From Malania oleifera (lineage: Eukaryota; Streptophyta; Magnoliopsida; Santalales; Ximeniaceae): a DNA stretch of 64,000 bases. The notes under the pieces were generated by a model. The model searched no databases and had not been told where the DNA came from. It saw nothing but the letters and a program-made list of their open reading frames with translations. Location: assembly GCF_029873635.1 (NCBI RefSeq), contig NC_080418.1, positions 14,177,562 to 14,241,561 on the forward strand, given 5' to 3'. Both the position numbers and the translations under genes were made by a program. This document shows, one piece after another, positions 44,404 to 57,139 of the stretch; positions within the stretch are counted from its first letter, which is position 1; every line of letters starts with the position of its first letter.

Positions 44404-45535
44404 CCCCACATTGGCGATTATACGCCCCTTAGTAGAATCCCGAAAAACATATCTAACTACTCCACCTTGAACTTGAACCGCTCAGTAGGGTTTGTCTCCC
44501 TTCTATCAATTGGAGACATGGAGTAAGTCCAAGCAATGCTTGAACTTCTCAGAAGTAACTGATTTCGTCAGAATATCTGCTACATTTTCAAAAGTGTGAA
44601 CCTTCTCCAACACAAGCTCACCCGAAGCAATCAATTCTCGAACCCTGTGGAACCTCAAATCAATGTGCTTGGTTCTAGCATGGTATATCTAAAATTCTTC
44701 ACCAAGTAAATGGCACTCTGACTATCACAATGCAACACCACTCCATCTTATTGTAACCTCAGCTCTCTGACTAAACCGGTAAGCCATAAGGCTTCCTTTG
44801 TAGTTTTGGCAGTTGCCATTTATTCCGCCTCAATCGTGGATAATGCTACTAGAGACTGTACCATGGATCTCCAACATACCGGTCCTCCTGCAAGGGTAAA
44901 TACACATCCCATTGTAGACATTCTGTCATCCATATATCCAGCATAATCAGCATCTACAACCCCATAACTAAAGGACAACCCTGTTGCTTACCGAACATAA
45001 TGTCATATCCCGATGTACCCCGTATGTATCTGAGTATCCATTTGACGAATTCCCAATGCCGCCTTCTTGAATTAGAGAGAAACTTACTTACCACACTCAC
45101 AGAATGAGTCAAATCTGGCCTCGTATACACACCATGTCATAGATTAAACTCCCCACAATACTAGCATAGGGGACCTTTTACATGTCCCAGATGTCCTCAT
45201 CCGTGCTTGGGCAATCTGCAGTAGAACCTTAAAATGATTTGCTAAAGGTGTACACACTGGTCTTGCATAAGCCATGCTAAACCTCTCTAGCACCTTTTGT
45301 ACGTAACTGCCCTGAGAGAGTTGTAACCTCCTTGCAGTTCTGTCCTAGCGAATCTCCATCCCAAGTATTTTCTTTACCGAGCCAAGATCTTTCATGTCAA
45401 ATTCCTTATACAACAGGTCCTTTAACTGATTCACCTCAGTTAAATCTTTTGCAGCTATCAATATGTCATCGATGTACAATAACAAGAAAATAAGAGAATC
45501 ATCCTCAAGCTTGTTCACATATACGCAGCAGTCAT
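44404..45535 (-). pseudogene. Copia H RT end and RNase H (broken)
   Basis: RT catalytic box YIDDILIAAKD and KDLGSVKKILGMEIR near 45330-45480. RNase H signature ADYAGYMDDRMSTMGCVF and SLVALSTIEAE, then HCDSQSAIYL, near 44690-44950. Stops are frequent between these blocks. Confidence 0.88.
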
Positions 45536-45569
45536 TGTAACGACCTCAAAATTCATACCGTTTTTTTAA

Positions 45570-45602
<33 letters not shown>

Positions 45603-46127
45603 TTGTACTCTGATACTTCTATAACAACTACTAGGAAAACCTACGTAGCGGAAAACATAATATGGTACAACCATATACACAATACCATAATTCAGTATTT
45701 CTCCAAAATATACATACATAAATACATATATTTCTAGTCTCATCTATCAAAACTCCTGGAGTCTACCCAAAAATACTTCTCCCTGAAAATGCTTACCCTA
45801 TAAACAGGGCAGTGCAACCAACTTCTTTATCTTCGAGCCTGATATGCTCGTCTAGTTGGATCACCTGAAAAATGTTAATTTACTGAGATGAGACAACTCT
45901 TAGTAAGAAGAAATATGCTATTACCAGTGTGTGACAATTGGCATATTACCAGTGTGTGACAATTGAGTTTATATAAATAATTTACTGATAAATAACTGAA
46001 ACTTAGATAACCTGTAAAATAATACACAATATAACTCACACCTATGTGGCTTAAAAATATATTTGTAATATCTGAGCTTTCTATTTAATCATACTTCTAG
46101 TATTATAATATATCTGTTGTTATCCTG

Positions 46128-46164
<37 letters not shown>

Positions 46165-46916
46165 CCTGAAAAACTGTATGTCATGATTTAAGCCCATATG
46201 ACAAGGTTGTGCGGCTCGTAGGTGAGACTTAAGTCTTGTTGGCCCATTAGGATAAGTCAACTAAAACTCTATTAATTATCAGACTGACCATACTGCAATC
46301 CCTCTAAAGGCTCGGTAACTGACCTCTCCCTCGTCCAACTGGTCACCTCAACCTAGATTTCTGGGGAGCCTGCAATCCCTCCAAGGCATGGTTGATGGAA
46401 ATCCATATACAATTTGAGATATGTGATTGCACTCTAATATGAAATAGCAACAGTACCGTGCTCTGCTGACTGAATTTGACTAAAATAATTCATCAGGGTC
46501 TGATACTATATAATACTAATATATATAATTATCTTATTGTTTCATCATGATTCCAAAATAACCATAACACTGTAAAACTGATCTGAAAATATTGTAATAT
46601 CTGAATTGAAATAACTGTAATATCAATAAACTGTAATATCTGAGCGTTATGGTTTAGAAATTCTAGAAATCATGGTATTCTGAAAATACTGTAATATATC
46701 TGTCTGTATATACACTGTAATTCATAATTCTGTAAAATCTGGTAAAACATATTTTTGTGCTAAAATATTGTATATCAGGATATTATGAAAAATTGTATTA
46801 ATTCTGAACTATTTTGATATTAACTCATGCCACACAACTAAATAAATAAAAACCCCTGTGCTGAAATCTGTATTTTTTGATAATGAAGATAATTCATACT
46901 CTGTAGAATTTACCCT

Positions 46917-47003
<87 letters not shown>

Positions 47004-47410
47004 CCAATAAAATTTCTCAAATTCCTAGCATAGCATATTTCCTTTACCTAACAAATTAGGTTTGTTTACTGATTTCTAACTTACGCCCACGACGTTCGTA
47101 ATTTCAAAATCCTGAAATTATACACATACATATTTTCCTTGTTAATTAACTGAATTTTTAGAATAATTTTCATACTCACATTTCCTGAATTTATAAACTA
47201 TTTATCATCTTACCTGGGTTCCTAAAGACACCCACTAAATTCCTTAGTCTGCCTGCGGTATATACACCAACCTTGAATTTTACAAAATCACAATTTCTCA
47301 ATTTAACCTCAGAAATACATTCACATCTACACTTATATCTTTAATAAATTAATAAGCTAACCATAAACACCTAATTAACACCCTTACCTAATTAACCATA
47401 ACCAGGCACC
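45536..47410 (-). mobile_element. Partial gypsy LTR of the Z type (Z')
   Basis: Begins TGTAACGACCTC directly after copia H sequence and follows the same order as LTR Z (50017) and A's LTRs: GCGGAAAACATAA, GATCACCTGAAAAATGTT, ACCAGTGTGTG, then CTAGCATAGCATATTTCC near 47027. It lacks the promoter-proximal part and stops near 47410 at gypsy B. It has (TA)n at 45577-45602 and 46127-46160 and (CA)n(TA)n at 46921-47000. Confidence 0.75.
46921..47000. repeat. (CA)n(TA)n compound microsatellite
   Basis: About 16 CA units followed by about 24 TA units within Z'. Confidence 0.95.
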
Positions 47411-47429
47411 CCAAGGCAGCTAGCAGAGG

Positions 47430-48758
47430 AATACTATGCAGATGTGGGTCTATGCATTGACACCAGGAGATACAGAGGCGGTTGGCGATGTGGTGATAGG
47501 TACGGTTCCAATGTTTTCAATTAAAGCTACTGTTTTTTTTTTTTTTTTATATAGGATCCACACATTCGTTCATTTCCCAGGAGTATATTAAACTGTGTGG
47601 GATATAACCTCAAGTATTGGATGTCAAATTACCTGTGGCCACACCAATAGGAGTGGCAGTGGTTTGTAAGAAAGTGCTCAAAGGCTATCCAATAGATATG
47701 CAGGGGAGAGTGCCACCAACCGACCTTGTAGTGTTGGATATGCATGGGTTTGATGTGATTCTGGGAATGGACTGGCTAACTGCTAATCATGTCAGCATTA
47801 ATTGTCATCAAATGAAGGTAGTATTCAAACCTCCTAGGAGCAAGAGTACAGATTTGTGAGGTCATGTGTGCGCTACTCACCACAGTTATTGTCAGCTATT
47901 CAAGCGAGGAGACTACTATTGGACGGGTGTCAGGGGTACATAGCTTGTGTCAAGGAAATGCCAGAGGGAGAATTGAAACTTACTGATATTCTAGTAGTAA
48001 GGGAATTTTAATATGTCTTTCTAGAGGAGTTACTCGAATTACCTCCTGAGCGTGAAATTGAATTTGCCATTGATTTATTTCTAGGGATGGCATCGATTTC
48101 TAAAGCACCTTACAGAATGGCTCCAGCAAAGTTAAAAAAACTAAAAGATTAGTTGTAGGAATTATTAGACAAGGGGATTATCAGACCTAGTGTATCACCC
48201 TAGGGAGCACCAGTTTTGTTTGTAAAGAAGAAAAACGAGACGATAAGGATGTGTATCGACTACACAGAGATAAATAAAGTGACAGTTAAGAATAAATATC
48301 CTCTTCCCCGTATTGATGACTTGTTCGATCAGCTCTAGGGAACACGAGTTTACTCTAAGATTGATTTTCGATCCGGGTACCATCAAGTGAAGGTAAAGAT
48401 AGAGGATGTTCCAAAGACAACATTCTGAACTAGGTATGACCATTATGAGTTTTTGGTTATGTCATTTGAACTAGCGAATGCTCCTACTGCATTCATGGAC
48501 CCAATGAATAAGGTTTTCCATCAGTACCTGAACCATTTTATTATGATTTTTATTGATGATATTCTGGTCTTTTCGAAGAATTCTAAGGAGCACGAACATC
48601 ATTTGAGGATGGTGTTACAGGAGCTAAGAGAAAGGAAATTGTACGCTAAACTTAGAAAATGTGAATTCTGGTTAGAGAAAGTTACATTCCTTGGGCATGT
48701 GATATCTGGGGATGGTATCTCTATAAATCCGAGCAAGATAGAAGTGGCAGTGAATTAG
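47430..48758 (+). pseudogene. Gypsy B protease and reverse transcriptase (broken)
   Basis: Protease region: ALTPGDTEAVGDVV, then STHSFISQEYIKLCG, and DVILGMDWLTANHVS (open 47617-47859). [12 protein letters not shown]-type wording ([11 protein letters not shown]), [33 protein letters not shown] and the active site FIDDILVFSK near 48555. Then [19 protein letters not shown]. In-frame stops replace Trp (SP-stop-GAP), Gln (DQL-stop-GT) and Arg (F-stop-TRY) codons, all C-to-T or G-to-A. Confidence 0.92.
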
Positions 48759-49450
48759 GTGAGACCGAGGAATGTTCAAGAGATCAGAAGTTTCTTAGGT
48801 CTAGCAGGATATTATTGCCGGTTCATAGAGAGATTTTCTAGGCTATCAGGTTCTCTAACACAGCTAACAAGGAAGAATGTGAAGTTTAAGCAGACCAATG
48901 ACTATGAACGGAGTTTTCAGGAATTAAAGCAATGCCTCGTCACCGCCCCAGTTTTGACCATTCCATCAGGAGAGGGTGGATTTGTGATTTATAATGACGC
49001 GTCTTAGAAGGGGCTGGGGTGTGTTCTGATATAGCAAGGAAGAGTTATAGCATATGCTTCTCGTCAACTTAAAGAGTATGAGAAGAACTACCCTACGTAT
49101 GATTTAGAGTTGGTTGCAGTGGTGTATGCATTAAAGATTTGTAGGCATTATCTGTATGGTAGAAAATGTGAGATCTTTACAGATCATAAAAGTTTGAAGT
49201 ATTTCTTCACAGAGAATGAGTTGAATATGAGGTTGAGGAGGTGGCTGGAATTGACTAAATATTACGACTGTACCATCAGTTACCACCCAAGTAAGGCTAA
49301 TGTGGTAGCTGATGCTTTGAGCTGGAAGTCAGGGAGTGCCTCAGTATCAACAGTGGTGGCACAACATCAGATCAGAATGGATTTAAAAAGACTTGGTGTG
49401 GTGCTGGTAGAGGGTAATCACCAAGAATTTATTGCTAATCTGGAATTATA
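48759..49450 (+). pseudogene. Gypsy B RNase H
   Basis: RT connection and RNase [23 protein letters not shown] (the DAS-type first catalytic Asp), [34 protein letters not shown] and [13 protein letters not shown]. Stops near 49006 and 49034; otherwise mostly open. The host of the same domain in A is split by S4. Confidence 0.9.
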
Positions 49451-49489
49451 GCCCACTTTACTAGAAAATATTAATATTGTGCAGATGCA

Positions 49490-50016
49490 AAATGTTGAAT
49501 TGGTACAGATTAGGGATAAAGTGCAAAGTGGATAGGGAGCCAATTTTAATATTTCAGACGATGAAGCTTTGAGGTTCCGTAGTAGGTTGTGTGTACCTAA
49601 TGACATTGAAATTAAAAACACCATCTTGGAAGAGGCGCACCGTTCTCTGTATACAGTACTTATAGGAAGTACAAAAATGTATAGAGATTAGCAGGAATCT
49701 TTCTCGTGGAGCAATATGAAAAGAGAAACAGCCCAATATGTAGAGCAGTGCTTAACCTGTTAACAGATAAAGGCTGGGCACTAAAGGCCAGTAGGATCAT
49801 TGCAACCACTTCATATCCCAGATTGGAAGTGGAAGCATATCTCCATGGACTTTGTCACAGGATTGCCACCAGCACAACATGGGCAAAATGTCATATGGGT
49901 AGTCGTGGACCGTTTGACAAAGACTACCCATTTTCTTCCCATCAAAGTTAACTACTCTATGGGTAGATTGGTAGAGTTGTATATCCAAGAAATAGTCAGA
50001 CTACATGACATGCCAG
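49490..50016 (+). pseudogene. Gypsy B integrase, N-terminal part
   Basis: HHCC zinc-binding region (EEAHRSLYT..., YVEQCLTC near 49630-49760), then the core starting [12 protein letters not shown] with its first catalytic Asp, and VVDRLTKTTHFLPIK. It ends at RLHDMP, where LTR Z is inserted. Confidence 0.9.
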
Positions 50017-50437
50017 TGTAACAACCCAAAAATCATACCATTTTTTTCCCTACCTATTTACTCTAATACGCTTGAATTATCTACTTTAACCTCCTAAGCC
50101 CTAAGTGAGCACTGAGGAAACTCTACTCTTATTACATACCTAAGTAGTGGAAAACATAAAAACATACATCCATATTTACAATACCAGAATCTAGTTTCTC
50201 CCAACACATAATTACATAAATACACATCATCCCAGTATCATATACCCAAAACTCCTGGTTATTACTCAAAAATACAACCTCCTATTAAAACTTACCCTGC
50301 AGATGGGGTAGTGTACTCGCCCTCTCTATCTGCGAGTCTGATCCGCTCGCCTAACTAGATCACCTGAAAAATGTTAAATCACTAGGATAAGACAATGATC
50401 AGTAAGAGGAAATACGCTATTACTAGTGTGTGGTAAC

Positions 50438-52427
50438 TGTAACGACCTGCTAAATAAACTGTTTTTTTTTTATACCATAACATTCAACATACTCTGATAC
50501 CATACTGGAATAACCCAACCATAAACCTAAGCAGCAAGAAGCAGAACTGAATAAACATATCCATATCCAAATATATACAATACCACACCACACAATACCA
50601 GAGTACTACATGTTTTCCAAAATATATTAATACTTCTGTTCCCCAAAATACCCTTAACTAGCTAGGGTATGCAAAAATACTCCCAAAATGAACTCACTCT
50701 CCACTGGCAGGGCAGTACAGAAGCCCTTCTATCTGTGAGCCTAGACTGCTCGCCTACCTGGATCACCTGAAAAATGTTTCAACACTGGGATGAGCCAATG
50801 CTCAGTAAGAAGAAATATGCTATTACTAGTGTGTAGCAAATGAGCTACTATATATCATGAAATTTGTTTTCACATAAACATGATTAGCTGAATACAAAAG
50901 TACCGTACAAATAATAAAATACACCACCCCTTTTCCCTATTGCTTAACATAACAGTATTATGGTTATGATTCAAAGTACTTCTAGTGTACATAAGTATGG
51001 TCCCTGTTTATGTAAATCCGTACGTATGTAATAGTAACTGAAACTGTTCCCTGTGGCTATCTGTGTGTCATGACTTGCCCCCTCATGACAGGGTTGTGCG
51101 GCCCGTAGGCGAGATTTACCCTGACTGGCCAACTAGGAATAAATCACTGAACTCCGTCAGTCGATCTACCCACCTCAACCCATATTTGGATGGGGAGCTT
51201 GACCTCTTCAAGGGCCTAGGTGATCGACCTTACCACGTATTATCTAAATAGGTGGTTGCACTCATAAAGTAACATAGTATCTGTAGCAACGATACCGTGC
51301 TCTGTAGCTGCAAGTCCAATAGGGTCTGATATCATATAATATATTTCTATACATATCTATCTGATTTACCATGATTCTAAAGTATTGAAATAACCATGAT
51401 GCTGCATAAACTGTAACTGTAGTTCATACGTAATATTGAGAACTGTATAATCATAACACTATCTTCTGCATAATCTTAATACTGAAATTGCATAATCATA
51501 ATACTGATATTCGTATAATCATGGTACTAAGATTCATAAAATCATGGTACTGAACTATCGTAAAATCAGAATACTGAAATATCGTAAAACATACATCTGT
51601 ACTATATTCACAATCAAAAGCCACATGATACTGTAATACATAATTTTCATCAATTAATAAACTGCATAATATTTTAAAAATGTCTAGCATAGCATATTTC
51701 CCTTACCTGACTACTGGAAAGCTCCTAGGAAATACTAGCTTAACACCCGCAGGGCCTCCTACAAAACATCCTGAAAATAATATATGCCAGAACATAATAT
51801 CAGTATTTCTCCACCTACATTATTTTTCATAACTGTCATAAGGCCAAAAAGGGTCTAAAAGACCTTACCCTGAATTTGGGATGAAATCCAACTCTGTTTT
51901 CCTGATGATCCGCTCCGGCAGATTTGCAGAGAACTCCGCCAGGAGTGTCGTGGTAGTTTCAGATCGTTGATCCGGCGACTGGTGAGGCCGGAATCAAAGA
52001 GAGAAGCAATATGGAGACGTAGAGAGAAAGAGAAGGGAGAGAGGGGTGGTGAAAATGATAAATATCCTGGGTTTCCACTATTTATAGGGTCAGGTTTGTC
52101 GACGAGACACGTCACCTCGTTGACGAGCCCTTCATAAAATTCATTGAGGAAACCCTGTATTCGTCAACAAAATTCAGAGCAGCCCGAACCATCTCTTGGT
52201 ATTTTCTCGTCGATGAAGCCCTGTGTTCGTCGATGAAATCCTTTATACCTTCATCGACGAAACCCCTGTGTTCGTCGATGAAGCTCTAGAAATTTTCTGA
52301 AATTTTTATTTCCCTTAAAATGCACTGTCATCGATGAACGCGGACGAAGTCTACGGCCTCCTTCTGTTCCTGTTTCTATTTCTCTCTCTCTTATTATTTA
52401 AATACTATTATTCTTCGAGTCACTACA
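50438..52427 (-). repeat. 3' LTR of gypsy A
   Basis: 1990 bp, collinear with 59618-61595. Most differences seen by eye are transitions. It has a short GA-rich patch where the 5' LTR has a long (GA)n, and an extra ~60 bp near 52265-52345. Confidence 0.93.
52090..52345. repeat. Decayed TCGTCGACGA cluster in A's 3' LTR
   Basis: At sites where the 5' LTR has exact TCGTCGACGA, this copy reads TTGTCGACGA, TCGTTGACGA, TCATTGAGGA or TCGTCAACAA. TATA box (minus-strand CCTATAAATAG) at about 52087-52077. Confidence 0.85.
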
Positions 52428-52440
52428 TTCTCCCCTCCTT
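52428..52440 (-). other. Polypurine tract of gypsy A
   Basis: Minus-strand AAGGAGGGGAGAA abuts the 3' LTR and follows the ACGAAATTTTATAAGG wording typical of this gypsy group. Confidence 0.9.
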
Positions 52441-52688
52441 ATAAAATTTCGTCCTCGAAATTCACTATCTGAATCTCTATCTATACTTCCATCATTCTGT
52501 AAAGAAAAGAGTCTACTTATTTTATTACCTGCCCTCACTTATAGCGGAGGAATACCGTGGTTACAATTACGTCCTGGGAGATTACATATATATATATATA
52601 TATATAAACTAAACTATCTACTAACTAAAATTAATACATGTACCTGCAAGAAAAACTTACCTAACTATTATACTTTACCTGAGTACCT

Positions 52689-53081
52689 CTATACCTCTTG
52701 GAATAACTGTGGGTATCTCTGTCTAATCTGCTCCTCAAGTTCCCAAGAAGCTTCCTCTATAACATGATTCCTCCACAAAACTTTAACTAACTGTATTTCT
52801 TTAGTACGTAAAATCTGAACCTTCCTGTCCAAGATCTGTACTAGTACTTCTTCGTATGCCAATGAATCTTTAAGCTCTATCTCTGCATAGCTAATGATGT
52901 GGGATGGGTCTGGGACGTATTTTCGTAACATGCCAACATGAAACACATCATGGATACGAGCCAAAGCTGGCGGCAAAGATAGCCTGTAGGCAACTAACCC
53001 TATTCTCTCAAGTATCTCAAAATGGCCAATGAACCTAGGGCTCAACTTGCCCTTCTTCCCAAACCTCATAACTCCTTTCAA
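52689..53081 (-). pseudogene. Gypsy A integrase C-terminus with chromodomain
   Basis: GKKGKLSPRFIGHFEILERI is the GPF/Y-type C-terminal module, followed by LARIHDVFHVGMLRKYV. The last ~60 residues (VQILDRKVQILRTKEIQLVK, LWRNHVIEEASWELEEQ) form the chromodomain, which in chromoviruses steers insertion to marked chromatin. This 130-residue stretch is open to its natural stop at about 52689. Confidence 0.9.
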
Positions 53082-53195
53082 AGGAGCTATTTTCAGAAAA
53101 ACATGATCACCTACTCCAAATTCCAGTTCCCGGCGGTGAGTATCTACATAACTTTTCTGCCGACTCTGTGTTGCATTGATCCTATCTCGAATAAG

Positions 53196-53735
53196 TCAGA
53201 CTTTATCACATGCTTGCTGAATTATCTCTGGACCCAGAACTCGCCTTTCGCCTACTTCATCCCAGAAAAGAGGAGATCTACATCTCCTACCATACAATGC
53301 CTCGTAGGATGCCGTGCCAATGCTAGCCTGATGACTGTTATTATAAGCAAATTCAACTAGTGGCAAAAATTGAATCCAGCTACCTCCAAAATCTAGCACA
53401 CAAGCACGAAGCATATCTTCTAATACCTGGATGGTTCTCTCAGTCTGACCATCGGTCTGAGGATGAAAAGCTATGCTAAATGCTAGCTGGGTCCCTAGTG
53501 CCTTCTGCAAACTCCTCCAGAACCGTGATGTAAAACGTGGATCACGGTCCGAGACTATGGATATCGGCACTCCATGGGATCGAACAATCTCCTGTATATA
53601 AATCTCTACTAACCTGTTCATAGGGTAGCTGACCTTAATAGGCAGAAAATGCGCTGTCTTCGTCAGTCTATCAACTATCACCCATATTGCATTCTGACCA
53701 TGCAACGCCGGCGGCAGCCCAGTAACAAAATCCAT
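53196..53735 (-). pseudogene. Gypsy A integrase core
   Basis: The open 179-residue stretch begins in [10 protein letters not shown] (first catalytic Asp), then [28 protein letters not shown] (second Asp) and [17 protein letters not shown] (Glu). A stop follows near the join to the C-terminal module. Confidence 0.93.
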
Positions 53736-53819
53736 GGATACATGGTCTCACTTCTACTCGGGAATGAAAAGTGGCTGCAACTGACCAGCCGACCTCTGGT
53801 GCTCAGCCTTAACCTACTA

Positions 53820-54484
53820 GCACGTCAAACACTGCTGCACAAACTCTGCTATCTCCCTCTTCATACCACTCCACCAGAATGAATCCTACAAATCCCTATA
53901 CATTTTCGTACTGCCAGGATGAACAATGTATAGAGACCTGTGTGCCTCCTCTAGAATCATCCTTCTGACGTTATCATCTGCAGGCACACATAATCTAGTG
54001 CGAAATCTCAGAGCCCCATCATCAGAAATACTGAACTCCTCCCCCTGACCATCCTGAACTCTGGCTATCACCTCCACTAACTCTGGATTATCTCTCTGAG
54101 CAGCTTTAATATTCTCATATAACATGTGTTGTACAACCAAACTGGCCATAAATTCCTGAGGATCATCCTCCACTAACTCTACACAAAGTCTCTCTAAGTC
54201 CATCTGAATCGGATGTTGAACTATCGCTACTAACTGTGCTGTGTCTCCTGATTTACGACTTAGAGCATCAGCCACCACATTTGCTTTACCTGGGTGGTAA
54301 CTGATGGTACAGTCGTAATCCTTGATAAGTTCCAACCACCTCCTCTGCCGCATATTCAACTCTTTCTATGTAAAAATGTATTTCAGATTTTTGTGATCAG
54401 AGAATATCTCACACCTCTCACCGTAAAGGTAATGCCTCTAGATCTTCAATGCATGTACAACCGCAGCCAACTCCAGATCGTGAG
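53820..54484 (-). pseudogene. Gypsy A RNase H end and integrase zinc-finger part
   Basis: The RNase H end ([34 protein letters not shown]) runs from S4's left edge. The integrase N-terminus follows ([19 protein letters not shown], then FVQQCLTC). Stops at about 54360 and 53885. Confidence 0.9.
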
Positions 54485-56626
54485 TGTTGACCTTATAGGT
54501 CACGCCCAGTTTTGATAATGACAAATACTCCAGTATTTAATAAATATTTAGCTTATGTGTAAGTTTATATTAGCATATCATCAATGGCACGAGAAAGCTC
54601 AAAGCTTGAAGACCAGTTCGTATTTTCAATTGTAATATATTTAGTGGTCTATTTGGCCTGTAATAGTAAATTAGGTTATTTGGTTTGTAATAAGCACACA
54701 CAACACATGAATGGTTTAATCTGTAAGCTCAAACCAAATAGTGATCTAGAAATGACCTTAGGAAGTATCGGTCAACCGACACCGGATTTTTTCGGTGTCT
54801 TAGATTTGGACACAAAATGATCCTAGGACACTCACTCATGCATATATATGTTTGAATATTTGACCTAGGTGATTGCATGCTTGAAAAAAGGACAAAAATG
54901 TACAAGTCTTATACTTTCGGTCGACCGACCCACATAGGTCATTTTCTCCTAGTCGATCGAAATCGATCTGGGTCAACATGTTGACCAAGGTCCGGTCGAC
55001 CGAGACCTTATAGTTCATTTGACCCCGGTCGACCGAACCACCTAGGAGTCAACATTTTGACCTCCCGGTCGACCGACCACTTTTGTACTCCAACTACCTG
55101 GTCGACCGGAGGGTCCTCGGGAAATTTCCCAACAGTCTAGTCGATCGAACCAGGTAGTTCAAAATGGCTCGATTGACCGAACCTCAGAAATTTGGGAAAT
55201 CGCCCACTTCCGGTCGACCGAGCCCTCAGTTCAAAAACCTCCTGGTCGACCGAACCATTTGAGTCCTGGTCGACCGAAACATTTCTGGTCGATCATACCT
55301 CTAGGGTTGCCATAATTTTTATCGTGGATAAATAAATTTTAAATAGGGTTAAAATGCCTTAAGTGTCATTAAACTTTTCCAACAATCCCTAATAGGCCCC
55401 CAACGGTAAAAAATTTTGGTATGTCTATATATACTATTTCATTTGAGAGAATTAAGCATCGATTAGCAAAAAGATTAAGAAAATTTCTCTCAAGCAAAAA
55501 TACTCTCTTTTGATTCCCATTTGCTCATACTCTTCCAAATACACTCTAGCTTACATTCAAAACTCATTAAATCATCTGTAAGTGTTCTTAAGTGTTTAGA
55601 TAGAAATGTTTGCTCTCTCTTGGTTGTGATATTGATTTATTTTTATTGAGAGCTGACCCAAAAGGATTCTTAGGGGACTTGGCCAATAAGTTCATCCTAA
55701 GAAAACTTTACTAAGCCTTCTGAGATTGCATGTTTGTTGCAATAGCTTGAGAAACTCATATTTGCTTTTGGTTGCAAAATATTTTCAAAACCATTTACAA
55801 ATATCTATTGCTCTTTATTTTGAAAACCATTTGAGGAGATATTTATGTTTGAGTTGAAACATCTTTGTTGCAATATTTACTCACTCATATATTTTTGCTC
55901 AAAACAAAGATCATATATAATTTGCAAGTCTAAGCATATACATATTTGTGCGATTGAGATATTCTACTGATTGACATTCTTAAGGCTTGCTTGATATTCT
56001 GTGTGAAAACGTTTGATTGAATACTCTGAAATACACAGATTATTATTGACACTCTCACGTGTGTACTACACTGATAGAAAAATTGTTTGAGAGTTGAACT
56101 ACATAGACCACACTGAGTTTACATTATTAAATCATTTGTGGTGTTTGTGTTTGTGTGCATTTGTGGTACAAATTTGCTTTACGTGAAAGCACCCATATAT
56201 TGTACCTTTTGATTGTATATCTGAGAGATTCCAGGCGTGGCCTGAGGGGGCAGTAATCCAGCCCGGTAAGGATTGGTGTAAAGGTTGAGGTCAGCCTTGT
56301 GATAATTTGACCTGGTTTGTATAGATGCTGCTCCACCCGTTCAAGTGAGCAAGTTAGTGTGATAATCCTTGTGCTGGTTAGCCAAGGCGGGGACGTAGGC
56401 AGTTGACCGAACCTCAATAACATATCTGCGTGTCACCCTTTATTTACTGCTTTCTGGTGCTTATGTGATTAATTAAACTGCTTCATCTAATTTCTGATAT
56501 ATTTACATTATTCGCATTAGATTGACCATAGGGTTGTGAACATACTGCTGTTAAGAGGAACACCTAGGGGTTAAATTCTAAAAATACCAATTCACCCCCC
56601 CTCTTGGGATCATGGTAAAGCTAACA
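54485..56626 (+). mobile_element. Solo LTR, family S (copy S4), inserted in gypsy A RNase H
   Basis: 2142 bp from TGTTGACCTTATAGG to AAGCTAACA, flanked by a perfect TSD GTGAG (54480-54484 and 56627-56631). It is the best-preserved copy of family S and fixes its limits. TATA box TCTATATATAC (55423-55434). No coding sequence and no internal region. Confidence 0.95.
54919..55310. repeat. CGGTCGACCG palindrome cluster in S4 U3
   Basis: Eight exact GGTCGACC palindromes (near 54921, 54994, 55028, 55068, 55101, 55213, 55244, 55269) plus variants such as AGTCGATCGA. They are spaced 25-110 bp apart and end about 115 bp before the TATA box. Confidence 0.92.
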
Positions 56627-57139
56627 GTGAGTAGGGTAGTTCTTCTCATATTCTTTCAACTGCCTGGATGCATATGCCACCACCCTACCATGCTGCATCA
56701 GCACACAACCGAGCCCTTTCAAGGACGCGTCACTGTAGATAACATAACCATCGCCTCCTAATGGAATCGTAAGAACTGGTAGAGTAACGAGCCGTTGCTT
56801 TAATTCCTGGAAGCTCTGCTCGCACTCTTCATCCCATACAAATCTGGCATTTTTCCTAGTCAACCGTGTGAGAGGACCTGACAAGGCTGAAAACCCCTCA
56901 ACAAAATGACAGTAATAACCTGCCAGTCCTAAGAAACTCCTGACTTTCTGCACATTTCTCGGCCTAGCCTAATCTACCATTGCATCAATCTTTCTGGGAT
57001 CCATTGAAATACCGTCCCCTGAGATCACATGGCCTAAAAATGCCACCCTCTCTAGCCAGAACTCACACTTTCTAAACTTAGCATAAAGCTTCTCCTCCTT
57101 GAGTGTCTGCAACACCTGCCTCAAATGCACCTTATGATC
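56627..57139 (-). pseudogene. Gypsy A RT connection and RNase H start
   Basis: From 57139: [11 protein letters not shown]-type wording ([20 protein letters not shown]), then [18 protein letters not shown], and the RNase H start with [15 protein letters not shown] and [13 protein letters not shown]. It is cut at 56627 by S4; the rest resumes at 54484. Confidence 0.9.

Larger units (their letters stand above)
43945..45535 (-). mobile_element. Ty1-copia fragment H (3' LTR and 3' half of pol)
   Basis: Same family as copia G. On the minus strand: RT end and RNase H (45535-44404), a short purine tract, then the 3' LTR (44401 to about 43945), which lacks its far end. The 5' half is cut at 45535 by the next LTR. 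It faces copia I head to head. Confidence 0.88.
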
